Below are positions 33,492 to 41,524 of a DNA stretch of 64,000 nt, piece after piece (position 1 is the first letter of the stretch; the number at the start of each line of letters is the position of its first letter). A model generated the notes under the pieces. It did no database searches and had not been told where the DNA came from. It saw nothing but the letters and a program-made list of their open reading frames with translations. The translations under genes and the position numbers were made by a program. Source of the DNA: Nocardia wallacei (GTDB taxonomy: Bacteria > Actinomycetota > Actinomycetes > Mycobacteriales > Mycobacteriaceae); NCBI RefSeq assembly GCF_014466955.1, contig NZ_AP023396.1, positions 2,976,001 through 3,040,000 of the forward strand. Reading direction: 5' to 3'.

Positions 33492-33994
33492 GGTACCGCC
33501 TCGATGTCGTCGCCACCAGCATCGTGGACGTCGTCGAGCACGCCGGGGGCTGGCTGTTCGACCGCGCCGTCGCCGGATGGGACGTGACGGTGCTGCTGGC
33601 CGACCTGTCGGACTCCCGTCCGCTGCGCATCCTCGGCGCGGAGACGCTGGAGCTGGAGTCGGTACTGGCGGCGGGCGGACAGGGGCGGCGGCCGCACGCG
33701 CTGGCGGTCGCCTGCGACCTGTGCCAAGGTGACCCGCGCGCCCAGCGCGGTCTACTGAAAGCGTTGGGGGACGGCGGAATCGAGGTCGTCGTCTGGGGCG
33801 AGGGCTGGCACATGCCCCCGGAGCACCGCGTCGACCCGGTCCTGCACCGCCTGAGCGTCGCGGCGCAGGCATTCAAGGCCCAAGCCCTCACCGCCGCCGC
33901 GGTTCCCGCCACCGCAGTCGGCGCCACCGAGGTCTTCCGCAGCGGCCTCTCCGCCATCCCCTCCATCGGCGCAGACCTCAGCCCGGTCGGCTGA
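33488..33994 (+). CDS. Conserved-looking protein of unknown function
   Basis: This 168-residue protein starts MRYRLDVVATSIVDVVEHAG and alternates strands and helices (GWLFDRAVAGWDVTVLLAD, RPHALAVACDLCQGDPRAQ), suggesting a compact alpha/beta fold. It has no signal peptide or membrane segment. Its ATG overlaps the TetR stop, so it is a co-regulated partner of that regulator and may act with it as a sensor. I do not recognise the family. Confidence 0.7.
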   Translation: MRYRLDVVATSIVDVVEHAGGWLFDRAVAGWDVTVLLADLSDSRPLRILGAETLELESVLAAGGQGRRPHALAVACDLCQGDPRAQRGLLKALGDGGIEVVVWGEGWHMPPEHRVDPVLHRLSVAAQAFKAQALTAAAVPATAVGATEVFRSGLSAIPSIGADLSPVG

Positions 33995-34002
33995 CCCGAC
34001 GC

Positions 34003-34018
34003 CCCGGAGGCGGGGCAC
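34003..34018 (+). terminator. Short GC hairpin terminator
   Basis: GCCCCG and CGGGGC form a 6-bp stem with a 4-bp loop, 9 bp after the stop of the + strand gene. It lies between two convergent operons and could serve both directions. Confidence 0.5.
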
Positions 34019-34110
34019 TGCGCGCGATCACGAAGTACATCGCGGAGGGAGCAGGCCGGGAAAGTGGGTGTGCGCGTTTCGAATAGCGTTGCGGGAGAGG
34101 AGTTCTCCAA

Positions 34111-34374
34111 TCATTCCCACAGTGCGCCGCAGGGGAGTGAGGGCAGGTCGGGGCGGACGTCGTCGTCGACGGTGACTACCAGGCCGACACTGGCGAGTTC
34201 GGCCATGATGTCGGCTATCTGCTCGGCGCAGGCCTGGTAGTCGAGGGCGAAGGCGCCGGTTTCGATGCGGATGTGCCTGAGCCGCCGCGCTTTTCGCGCG
34301 GGCGGGGCGCCCGCATTCGTGGGCGGAGTGGCTGCGTTGCCAACCGGCGCGGTCATATCGTCGTCCTGCCTCAC
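34111..34374 (-). CDS. Small protein downstream of coxG
   Basis: This is an 87-residue protein with a Pro/Ala-rich start followed by [19 protein letters not shown] and a short helical end. There is no known domain. GTG 34374 overlaps the coxG stop (GTGA), so it is translated with the molybdenum-hydroxylase operon and is likely a functional accessory; an ATG at 34356 is an alternative start. It ends convergent with the TetR-linked gene. Confidence 0.65.
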   Translation of the reverse strand: MRQDDDMTAPVGNAATPPTNAGAPPARKARRLRHIRIETGAFALDYQACAEQIADIMAELASVGLVVTVDDDVRPDLPSLPCGALWE

Positions 34375-35054
34375 CGGGGGAGCCGGGCGGCTCGCTTCCG
34401 ACGCAGGAATGCCACGAGTAGGCCGGTGAGCGCCAGCAGGGCAAGGCCGCCGTAGCGGGTAGCGTTGTTCGCGCCCGCGGACGCGAGGATGTCGATCGGC
34501 TCGGCCGCCTTGCGCGGGGCCGCCGCCGGAGTGGTCGCGGGCGACGGTGCGGCGGTGGTGTCGCCGGCCCCGGGGAAGGCCGATACCTCGGCGGGCTCGC
34601 CGGCGGGGGCCGACGAGGTGATCTCGTCGGCGAGGTTGGCGGCGAACCGGCCGATCAACGTGCCCGCGACATCGGCCAGCGCGCCGCGCCCGAACTGCGC
34701 CGGTTTGCCCGTGATCGACAGGTCGGTGTCGACGAAAACGTCGGTGGCGCCGTCGGTTTCGACCAGCTTGCAGGTGATGGTCGCCTTCGCCGTGCCGTTG
34801 CCGCGGGTCTCCCGGCCGCGCCCCTCGAGCACCGCGATGCCCGCGGTCTCGTCCTGGGAGACGACCTTGATGATGCCGCTGTAACTCAGCCCGACCGGGC
34901 CCAGCTTGACCTTGATCTTGCCGTGGAAGTCGTCACCGTCGCGGGAGGTGATGGTGGCGCCGGGCACGCAGGGCGCGATGCGCTCCAGATCCAGCAGCAC
35001 CGACCACGCCTGCGCGGCGGGGACCGGGATGCTGAAGGTGTTGTCGAGTTTCAT
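34371..35054 (-). CDS. coxG: CoxG-like SRPBCC protein with membrane tail
   Basis: This 227-residue protein has the CoxG SRPBCC fold at residues 1-145 ([27 protein letters not shown], then [17 protein letters not shown] and [16 protein letters not shown]). A Pro/Ala-rich linker follows, then a C-terminal transmembrane helix ([14 protein letters not shown]) ending in basic residues. CoxG recruits the molybdenum hydroxylase to the cytoplasmic membrane. The ATG at 35054 follows AAGGATTTCCC. It is the fourth gene of a coxL-M-S-G operon. Confidence 0.88.
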   Translation of the reverse strand: MKLDNTFSIPVPAAQAWSVLLDLERIAPCVPGATITSRDGDDFHGKIKVKLGPVGLSYSGIIKVVSQDETAGIAVLEGRGRETRGNGTAKATITCKLVETDGATDVFVDTDLSITGKPAQFGRGALADVAGTLIGRFAANLADEITSSAPAGEPAEVSAFPGAGDTTAAPSPATTPAAAPRKAAEPIDILASAGANNATRYGGLALLALTGLLVAFLRRKRAARLPR

Positions 35055-35070
35055 GGGAAATCCTTCGGGG

Positions 35071-35583
35071 TCACGCTTGCTGCGTGCTGGGCGTGGCGGC
35101 GTCGGGGGCGGCGGACATCGTGTCGGCCGCGGCGCGGACCGCGCGGACGATGCCCTGATAGCCGGTGCAGCGGCAGAGGTTGCCGGAGATGGCCTCACGG
35201 ATCTCGGCATCGGTGGGGTCGGGGTTGTCGCGCAGGAAGGCCGTCACCGACACGATGAACCCGGGAGTGCAGAAACCGCACTGCAGTCCGTGCTCGTCGC
35301 GGAACGCCGCCTGCACCGGCGACAGCTGCCCGTCGGCGTCGGCCACGCCCTCGACGGTGGTCAGTTCCGCGCCGTCGGCCTGCACCGCGAACACCAGGCA
35401 GGAGCGCACCGCCGCGCCGTCGAGCAGCACCGTGCAGGCGCCGCACACCCCGTGCTCGCAGCCGAGGTGGGTGCCGGTGAGACCGCAGCGTTCACGCAGG
35501 TAGTCGGCCAGCGTCAGCCGCGGCGGCACCCGGTCGGTGCGCCGGGCGCCGTTGATGCGGACCTCGATGTCGACGTCAGTCAT
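35071..35583 (-). CDS. coxS: 2Fe-2S subunit of molybdenum hydroxylase
   Basis: The 170-residue small subunit has all eight cysteines of the two 2Fe-2S clusters: C42, C47, C50 and C62 in the plant-type ferredoxin domain (CEHGVCGAC) and C102, C105, C137 and C139 in the helical domain (CGFC and CRC). It carries electrons from the molybdenum site to FAD. It overlaps the FAD subunit gene by 8 bp. The tail after residue 150 is Ala-rich. Confidence 0.93.
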   Translation of the reverse strand: MTDVDIEVRINGARRTDRVPPRLTLADYLRERCGLTGTHLGCEHGVCGACTVLLDGAAVRSCLVFAVQADGAELTTVEGVADADGQLSPVQAAFRDEHGLQCGFCTPGFIVSVTAFLRDNPDPTDAEIREAISGNLCRCTGYQGIVRAVRAAADTMSAAPDAATPSTQQA

Positions 35584-36451
35584 TGCTCGCCTCCTGTACG
35601 GCGCGCCGCCAGGCGCGCGCCACCATTGCCGCCCCGACCCGGCGCCGGTAGTCGGCGGACCCGTGCACATCCGAGGAGATGGCATCCAGCCCGGCGGTCG
35701 CCGACCGGCCGACCTCCTCGGCGCCCACCGCGTCGAGCCGCCGCCCGGCCAGTTCCGACTCGGTGCCGCGCGCCCGCACCGGAGTCGGCGCCAAACCGAA
35801 CAGGCCGATCGCACAACGGTCGATCCGCGAATCGGCATCCAGCCGGACCGCCACGGCCGCACCCGCCATCGCGAAATCGCCGCTGCGCCGGGCGAATTCC
35901 TCGATGGCGAACCCGCACCGGCCGTGCCAGGCCGGGAACCCGATCGCGGTGACGATCTCGTCCGGGGCCAGTTCGGTGGTCCACATCCCGGTGAAGAACT
36001 CGGCCGCGGGAATCGTGCGCGGCCCGCGCGGAGACAGGGCCTCGATCTCGGCGTCGAGGGTCAGCGCCACCACCGGATACTCGCCCGCCGCGTCGGCATG
36101 GGCGATGGCGCCGCCGATCGTGCCCCGGTTGCGAATCTGGAAGTGCCCGATCAGCGGGGTCGCCCGCGCCAGCAGCGGTACCGCGCGGCGCACCTCCTCG
36201 GCCGCGCCGACCTCGGCGTGGGTCGTGCCCGCGCCGATCCGCACGCCGTCGGGACCGGCGGTGATGCCGCGCAGTTCGGTCACGCGGCGCAGATCCACCA
36301 GATGGTCGAACACCGCCAGCCGCAGCGCCAGCATCGGGACCAGGCTCTGGCCGCCCGCGATGACCTTGGCCTCGTCGCCCAGATCCGCCAGCAGCGCAAC
36401 GGCTTCCGCCGCGGTGGCCGGGGCGTGATATTCGAACGTGGCCGGTTTCAT
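35576..36451 (-). CDS. coxM: FAD-binding subunit of molybdenum hydroxylase
   Basis: The 291-residue medium subunit has the FAD motifs AGGQSLVPML near residue 32 and TIGGAIAHAD near 110. It takes electrons from the 2Fe-2S subunit and passes them on to an acceptor. Its start overlaps the coxL stop (ATGA, 36448-36451) and its end overlaps coxS, so the three subunits are made in equal numbers. The operon faces away from xdhC. Confidence 0.92.
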   Translation of the reverse strand: MKPATFEYHAPATAAEAVALLADLGDEAKVIAGGQSLVPMLALRLAVFDHLVDLRRVTELRGITAGPDGVRIGAGTTHAEVGAAEEVRRAVPLLARATPLIGHFQIRNRGTIGGAIAHADAAGEYPVVALTLDAEIEALSPRGPRTIPAAEFFTGMWTTELAPDEIVTAIGFPAWHGRCGFAIEEFARRSGDFAMAGAAVAVRLDADSRIDRCAIGLFGLAPTPVRARGTESELAGRRLDAVGAEEVGRSATAGLDAISSDVHGSADYRRRVGAAMVARAWRRAVQEASND

Positions 36452-38802
36452 CGGGTCCCCTCCTCGGCGGCGCGAGCCTGCTCGATCATGGTCACGATCC
36501 GGGACGGGGACAGCGGCAGTTCGCTGATCTCCACCCCGAACGGGGACAGTGCGTCGGCGACGGCGTTGAGGATCGCCGGGGTGGAGCCGATCGCGCCGCC
36601 CTCACCGACGCCCTTGAAACTGCCGGGCCCCGGGCTCGGCGTCTCGACGTGACCGACCTCGATCGTCGGTACCTCGGCGGCGGTGGGCAGCAGGTAGTCG
36701 AGAAACGTTGTGGCGACCGGGTTTCCGCTCTCGTCGTAGGCGAGATGTTCGTAGAGCGCGCCGCCGATGCCCTGTACGGTCCCGCCGTAGATCTGACCCT
36801 CCACCACACTGGGGTTGATCATCGGGCCGCAGTCCTCGCTGACGATGTAGCGCAGCAGCCGCACCGCACCGGTCTCGATGTCGACCTCGCAGGTGCACAC
36901 GTGGGTGGCGTTGGCCCAGATGGCGATCTGCGGGGTCTTGTACCGGCCCGAGGACTCCAGGCCCGGCTGCATGCCCGGGGGCAGCGAATCGGCCTGGAAG
37001 TAGGCGATATCGGCGATCTCCCGCAGGGTGAGGGTGGAATCGGGGTTGTCGCGCACGGTGGCCCGGCTGCCGGAGAACTCGATGTCGTCCGGCGTGGCGT
37101 TGAGCCGGTGGGCGGCGATGGCGCGGATCTTCTCCCGCAGCACCGAGGCGGTCTGCTCGATCGCGCCCGCGGTCATCGATCCGGAACGGCTGCCGCCGGT
37201 GCCACCGCCGAACGGCGTGATCGCGGTGTCGCCCTGGAGGGTTCGCACATCGGTGAGCGCCACACCGAGCGCGTCGGCGGTGAGTTGCACGACCGTCGTC
37301 TCGAGGCTGTTGCCCGCCGAACCGCCCGCGACATACACGTTGACCTTGCCGCTCGGCTCGATCCGGATGGTGGCGCCCTCGGTGGCCAGGAAGGGGCTCG
37401 CGCCGGTGGTCGGCTCCAGATAGGTGCAGGTGCCGACGCCGAGATAGCGGCCCTGGGTGCGGGCCACGCGCTGGTCCTCGCGGAACGCGTCGTAATCGAG
37501 CATCTCGATCGCCTGCTCCAGCGTCTCCAGCGGCGAAACATGGTCGTGCGGCATGCCGTTCGCGTTCGCGCGCGGGAATTCGTCGCGGCGCAGCATGTTT
37601 CGGCGGCGCAGCTCGATCGGGTCCATGCCCAGCTGCCGGGCGGCGCGGTCGAGCAGAACCTCGCGGCTGACCGACTCGAACTGCCACGGCCCGCGATAGG
37701 CGACCCGCCCGACCGTGTTGGAGTAGAGGAACTTGGCGTGGAAGGAGGCGTCCGTGACCCGGTACGGGCCGGGAAACAGCATCCCGACCGGAATGCCGCC
37801 GACCACCGGCGAGGGCGTCGGGTAGGCGCCGACGTTCTGGACGTGCGCGATGGTGGCGGCCAGGATGGTGCCGTCGGCGTCGAAGGCCATGCCCACCTCG
37901 GCGTGCTCGTGCCGGGACATGCCGGAGGCCATCAGGTTCTCCTGGCGGTCCTCGATCCACTTCACGGCCGAGCCCAGCTTGCGGGCGGCCAGCAGCGCGC
38001 AGGTCTCCTCGCGCAGCGGCAGCTGCTTGAGGCCGAACCCGCCGCCGGTGTCGCGGGCGATCACTCGCACCCGGTGCTCGTCGATGCCGAGCAGCCTGGC
38101 GCTGAACAGGCGCACCTCGTGCGGTGACTGGGTGGAGATCCACACCGTCATCTCCGCGGTCGGGGCCGACCATTCCGCCACGATGCCGCGGGTCTCCATC
38201 GGCACGGGGAGGTATGCCTGCTGAAAGATCTTCTGGCGCACCACATGTGCGGCCGAATCGAAGATCGGGGCGAGATCCGCGGCGGGGCGGCCGCCCATCT
38301 CGCCCGCCGAGTTGCCCGCGAAACCGGCGTGCACCAGGTTCGGGGACTCGTCGGCGGTGGTGTAGTCGACCACCGGGTCCAGCGGGTCGTAGTCGATGAC
38401 GATCTGTTCCACCGCGTCCTCGGCGACGTACCGGTCCACGGCGATCACCAGCGCGACCGGGTCGCCGACGAAACGGACCTCCTCCTCGGCCAGCGGCGGC
38501 CGGGGGACCGGCGGCATACCGGCCATGTCGAGGTCGTAGGAGATCTCGTGTGCGCCGGGATTGAGGTCGGCGGCGGTGTAGACGGCCAGCACGCCGTCCA
38601 TCTCCAGGGCGGCGGACACGTCGATCTCGCCGATCCGGGCGCGCGCCAGCGGGCTGCGGACGAAGCAGGCGTGTGCCATGCCGGGCCGGGTCACGTCGTC
38701 GACGAAGGTGCCCGCGCCGGTGACCAGGCGGGCGTCCTCGAGTCGGGGCACCCGGGTGCCGACAACGCTGGTTGGGGTGGTGGCCGTTTCCATGGAGCTC
38801 AT
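36448..38802 (-). CDS. coxL: Molybdenum-binding subunit of CoxL/XDH-family hydroxylase
   Basis: This is a 784-residue large subunit. It starts with RVPRLEDARLVTGAGTFVDD, has RDTGGGFGLKQ near residue 220, a VAYRGPWQFES active-site loop near 370 and the catalytic-Glu motif GVGEGGAIGS near 735. True CO dehydrogenases have AYRCSFR at the loop; here it is AYRGPW, so this is a hydroxylase or aldehyde oxidase acting on a ring or aldehyde, not on CO. ATG 38802 was chosen just before the conserved start; frames to 38913 are open. A GAGAAT box lies upstream at 38986. Confidence 0.9.
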   Translation of the reverse strand: MSSMETATTPTSVVGTRVPRLEDARLVTGAGTFVDDVTRPGMAHACFVRSPLARARIGEIDVSAALEMDGVLAVYTAADLNPGAHEISYDLDMAGMPPVPRPPLAEEEVRFVGDPVALVIAVDRYVAEDAVEQIVIDYDPLDPVVDYTTADESPNLVHAGFAGNSAGEMGGRPAADLAPIFDSAAHVVRQKIFQQAYLPVPMETRGIVAEWSAPTAEMTVWISTQSPHEVRLFSARLLGIDEHRVRVIARDTGGGFGLKQLPLREETCALLAARKLGSAVKWIEDRQENLMASGMSRHEHAEVGMAFDADGTILAATIAHVQNVGAYPTPSPVVGGIPVGMLFPGPYRVTDASFHAKFLYSNTVGRVAYRGPWQFESVSREVLLDRAARQLGMDPIELRRRNMLRRDEFPRANANGMPHDHVSPLETLEQAIEMLDYDAFREDQRVARTQGRYLGVGTCTYLEPTTGASPFLATEGATIRIEPSGKVNVYVAGGSAGNSLETTVVQLTADALGVALTDVRTLQGDTAITPFGGGTGGSRSGSMTAGAIEQTASVLREKIRAIAAHRLNATPDDIEFSGSRATVRDNPDSTLTLREIADIAYFQADSLPPGMQPGLESSGRYKTPQIAIWANATHVCTCEVDIETGAVRLLRYIVSEDCGPMINPSVVEGQIYGGTVQGIGGALYEHLAYDESGNPVATTFLDYLLPTAAEVPTIEVGHVETPSPGPGSFKGVGEGGAIGSTPAILNAVADALSPFGVEISELPLSPSRIVTMIEQARAAEEGTR

Positions 38803-38985
38803 CGGGCGGCTCGCTGACTGCGCCGACCGGTCTCGCCGGGCAACGGTGTGGTCGAAAACATCCGGCTGATCCTCTTGTTCGCCTCGGATACGGACGGAGC
38901 GCCTGCTGAGCATGTGTCTAGCATCAGCGTTCCCGCAGTGTCAATGTCATATATGTCGAATATGAGTATGACGCTAGAATATGAT

Positions 38986-39000
38986 GAGAATAGCATTCTC
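38986..39000. promoter_or_regulatory. GAGAAT-N3-ATTCTC box, coxL/xdhC divergent region
   Basis: GAGAAT-AGC-ATTCTC is a perfect palindrome, 84 bp upstream of xdhC and 183 bp upstream of the coxL start. It is identical in its arms to boxes at 46879, 53845, 54633 and 60068. Confidence 0.85.
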
Positions 39001-39084
39001 GCCCAGGATCGAGCCCGGGTCGCCCGCATTCGATGGCGGAGCGGGCCGCACCGCCGGGCGGCCGTCGATCGCCGGGAGGTCACC

Positions 39085-40524
39085 GTGCGCGAACTCGCCG
39101 CGGAGCTGCTGCGCTGGCACGCCGCGAACACCGTCTATGCCCTCGCCACCATCGTCGGGGTGAACGGCAGCGCGCCCCGCCCGCTCGGCGCGACCATGGC
39201 GGTGGACGAGTCGGGCAATGTCCGCGGCAGTCTCTCGGGCGGCTGCGTCGAAGGCGCGGTCTACGAGCTGTGCCGAGAGGTCCTGTCGTCGGGCGCCCCC
39301 GCTCGCCGCACCTTCGGCTTCAGCGCCGACGACGCCTTCGCGGTCGGCCTGACCTGCGGCGGCGAACTCGATGTCTTCGTCCACCGCATCACCCCCGAGT
39401 CCTACCCGGCGATCGAAGCAGCACTGGACTCCGAGCACATCGCAGCTGTCGTGCGGGACCTGGACACCGGGGCGGTCACGACCCTGCGCTCCCGCACCGG
39501 CATCGGCGCCCGAAGCACTGTCGTGGATGCTGCGCAGTCGGCGGCCCACCGGAGTGCGGGAGATGCGTTTCATGGTGGTGCCGGAGGGGCGCCAAGCGAC
39601 GGTGCGCAGGAGGTTGTCGGCGGTGGTGCGAATGAGACGAGCAGGCGGGGTGTGGGAGAGAAGGCCGGCGGTGGTGCGGAAGAGGTGAGAACCGGTGGTG
39701 CGGGTAGGTCGGCCGGAGGTGGTGGAGGCGCGCTTGGCGATCATGCAGGCGAGGTGATCAGGGACGGTGCGGGGAATGTCATCGAACGTGGTGGGGCTGG
39801 GGTGGCCGGTTGTGGTGTGGGAGAGGCGGCTGGTGGTGGGGGAGCTGACTGTGATGGGGAGGTTGTGGGAGCGGTGGTGGATGCGGCGGTGTTGCGGGAG
39901 GGGTGGGCGATGCTGGAGAGCGGGGTGAGTGGGGTGCGGGTGGTGGGGTGCGCGGATCGGGAGCGGAGGGTTTTCGTCGATTCTTTCGCGCCGCCGCCGC
40001 GGATGATCGTGTTCGGTGCCACCGATTTCGCTGTCGCGCTGTGCCGGGTGGGGAAGTTGCTGGGTTATCGCGTCACCGTGTGTGAGCCGCGGCCCGCGTT
40101 CGCCGATCGGGCGCGGGTGCCGGCCGCCGATGAGGTGGTGCGTGACTGGCCGCATCGCTACCTCGCCGCGACGCCGGTCGATGGGCGGACGGTGATCTGC
40201 GTGCTGACTCACGACCCGAAATTCGATGTGCCCGTGCTGAGTACCGCCCTGCGGCTGCCGGTGGCGTATGTGGGGGCGATGGGTTCGCGCCGCGCCGACC
40301 GGGAGCGCCGGGCGCAACTGCGCGCCGCCGGGCTCACCGATGACCGGCTGGCCCTGCTGCATTCGCCGATCGGCCTGGAACTCGGCGGCCAGACGCCGGA
40401 GGAGACGGCGGTGTCCATCGCCGCGGAGATCGTGGCCGTCCGGCGCGGCGGGTCCGCGCGTCCGCTGTCCGCGACCGAACGACCCATCCACCCGCAGGCA
40501 CTCCGGCGCCTCGCTGCGGGATGA
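39085..40524 (+). CDS. XdhC-family molybdenum cofactor maturation protein with repeat insert
   Basis: The 479-residue protein has an XdhC N-terminal domain (residues 1-150: LATIVGVNGSAPRPLGATMAV, GSLSGGCVEGAVYE, LTCGGELDVFVH). Its C-terminal Rossmann domain (about 305-450: RMIVFGATDFAVALCRVGKL, VCVLTHDPKFDVPVL, YVGAMGSRRAD) completes the family. Between them sit about 110 residues of Gly/Ala-rich 8-residue repeats, absent from normal XdhC. It inserts sulfurated molybdopterin into the Cox-type hydroxylase encoded divergently. GTG 39085 has GGGAGGTC upstream. The GAGAAT box is in its promoter. Confidence 0.85.
   Translation: MRELAAELLRWHAANTVYALATIVGVNGSAPRPLGATMAVDESGNVRGSLSGGCVEGAVYELCREVLSSGAPARRTFGFSADDAFAVGLTCGGELDVFVHRITPESYPAIEAALDSEHIAAVVRDLDTGAVTTLRSRTGIGARSTVVDAAQSAAHRSAGDAFHGGAGGAPSDGAQEVVGGGANETSRRGVGEKAGGGAEEVRTGGAGRSAGGGGGALGDHAGEVIRDGAGNVIERGGAGVAGCGVGEAAGGGGADCDGEVVGAVVDAAVLREGWAMLESGVSGVRVVGCADRERRVFVDSFAPPPRMIVFGATDFAVALCRVGKLLGYRVTVCEPRPAFADRARVPAADEVVRDWPHRYLAATPVDGRTVICVLTHDPKFDVPVLSTALRLPVAYVGAMGSRRADRERRAQLRAAGLTDDRLALLHSPIGLELGGQTPEETAVSIAAEIVAVRRGGSARPLSATERPIHPQALRRLAAG
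39550..39885 (+). repeat. 24-bp degenerate tandem repeats inside xdhC
   Basis: About fourteen 24-bp units encode 8-residue units of the form GGAxxxxx, such as GGAEEVRT, GGAGRSAG and GGADCDGE. The DNA is G-rich and T/C-poor on the + strand and unlike the rest of the gene. The frame is kept because the unit is a multiple of three. It forms a flexible linker between the two XdhC domains. Confidence 0.7.
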
Positions 40525-40602
40525 GGGGTTCGGATCGGCCCGCGAGATCGAGGCCGGACACCGACGCGCAGCAGACCCAGCCGGTGCCCCGCCCGTGCGA
40601 CG

Positions 40603-41436
40603 TCAGTCGAGGAACAGGTCGCGGGTCGGATTCTTCCCACCGCCGTAACGGGTGAAGTCGGCGACGCCGGCGTACCGGGACAGGGCGTCCACGTCGAGGA
40701 AGCAGGCACCGGTGACCCGCTCGGCCGGCTGCGTGACGATCGCGACCGCGGCGTCGGCCATGATCTCGGGACTGCGGGCCGAGGCGAGCTGCTGTTCGCC
40801 GTCGCGCAGATTGGCGACGGCCGAGGTGGCGATGTAGGTCTCCGGCCACAGGCAGTTGAAAGCTATTCCGGCATCGGCGAATTCGGCCGACCAGCCCTGC
40901 GAGAGCAGCGTCATCCCGTACTTGGACAGGGTGTAGGCGGGATGCGCGCCGAGCCAGCGCGGCTTCAGGTTCACCGGCGGCGCGATGGTCAGCACGTGCG
41001 GGTTCGGCGCATGGCGCAGATGCGGCAGGCAGGCCTGGGTGAGCAGGAAGGTGCCGCGCAGGTTGATGTCCTGCATGAGGTCGAACTTCTTGGGGGACAG
41101 ACGTTCCGTCGGTTCGGTGGCGATGGCACTGGCGTTGTTCACGCACACGTCGATGCCGCCGAAGCGCTCCACCGCCGTGTCCACCACCCGCCGCACGTCG
41201 GCCTCGTCGCGCACGTCGCCGACCACCGCGGCCGCTCGCCCGCCCGCGGCCTCCACCTCCGCGGCGGCGGTGTGCACGGTGCCGGGCAGGCGCGGATGGG
41301 GTTCGGCGGTCTTGGCGAGCAGGACGACGTTCGCGCCGCGCCGGGCCGCGGCGAGCGCGATCGCCAGCCCGATACCGCGGCTGGCGCCGGATATCACCAT
41401 CGTGCGATCGGTCAGCGGCTGTTGCTGGTCGGACAT
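40603..41436 (-). CDS. Short-chain dehydrogenase (HSDL2-like)
   Basis: This is a 277-residue SDR: ISGASRGIGLAIALAAARRG near residue 18, VCVNNASAIATEP near 105, YTLSKYGM with the catalytic Tyr and Lys, and a distinctive WPETYIATSAV C-terminal region. The long loop after the first strand (KTAEPHPRLPGTVHTAA) is typical of HSDL2-type SDRs that act on fatty or branched acyl substrates. ATG 41436 has CGAGGAGTG upstream. It is divergent from the mutase gene, with a degenerate GAGAAT half-box between them. Confidence 0.87.
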   Translation of the reverse strand: MSDQQQPLTDRTMVISGASRGIGLAIALAAARRGANVVLLAKTAEPHPRLPGTVHTAAAEVEAAGGRAAAVVGDVRDEADVRRVVDTAVERFGGIDVCVNNASAIATEPTERLSPKKFDLMQDINLRGTFLLTQACLPHLRHAPNPHVLTIAPPVNLKPRWLGAHPAYTLSKYGMTLLSQGWSAEFADAGIAFNCLWPETYIATSAVANLRDGEQQLASARSPEIMADAAVAIVTQPAERVTGACFLDVDALSRYAGVADFTRYGGGKNPTRDLFLD

Positions 41437-41486
41437 GGCACTCCTCGGGGCCGGAACCTGCCGTTGAGCAGGCATTCGCTCTAAAT

Positions 41487-41501
41487 GGTATTGGCATTCT
41501 C
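41487..41501. promoter_or_regulatory. Degenerate GAGAAT box, SDR/mutase divergent region
   Basis: GGTATT-GGC-ATTCTC has a perfect right half and a poor left half (three of six). It lies 23 bp upstream of the mutase start and 50 bp upstream of the SDR start. Position supports it; sequence is weak. Confidence 0.35.
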
Positions 41502-41524
41502 CGTTTGCGGAAGTAGCATATTCG

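Noticed and set aside
36448..38802. Aerobic CO dehydrogenase
   Set aside because: The active-site loop is AYRGPW and lacks the AYRCSFR cysteine motif, so only the Cox family is claimed.
39550..39885. CRISPR-like array from the regular 24-bp units
   Set aside because: Units are contiguous, in frame and degenerate, with no unique spacers and no cas genes; it is a coding minisatellite.
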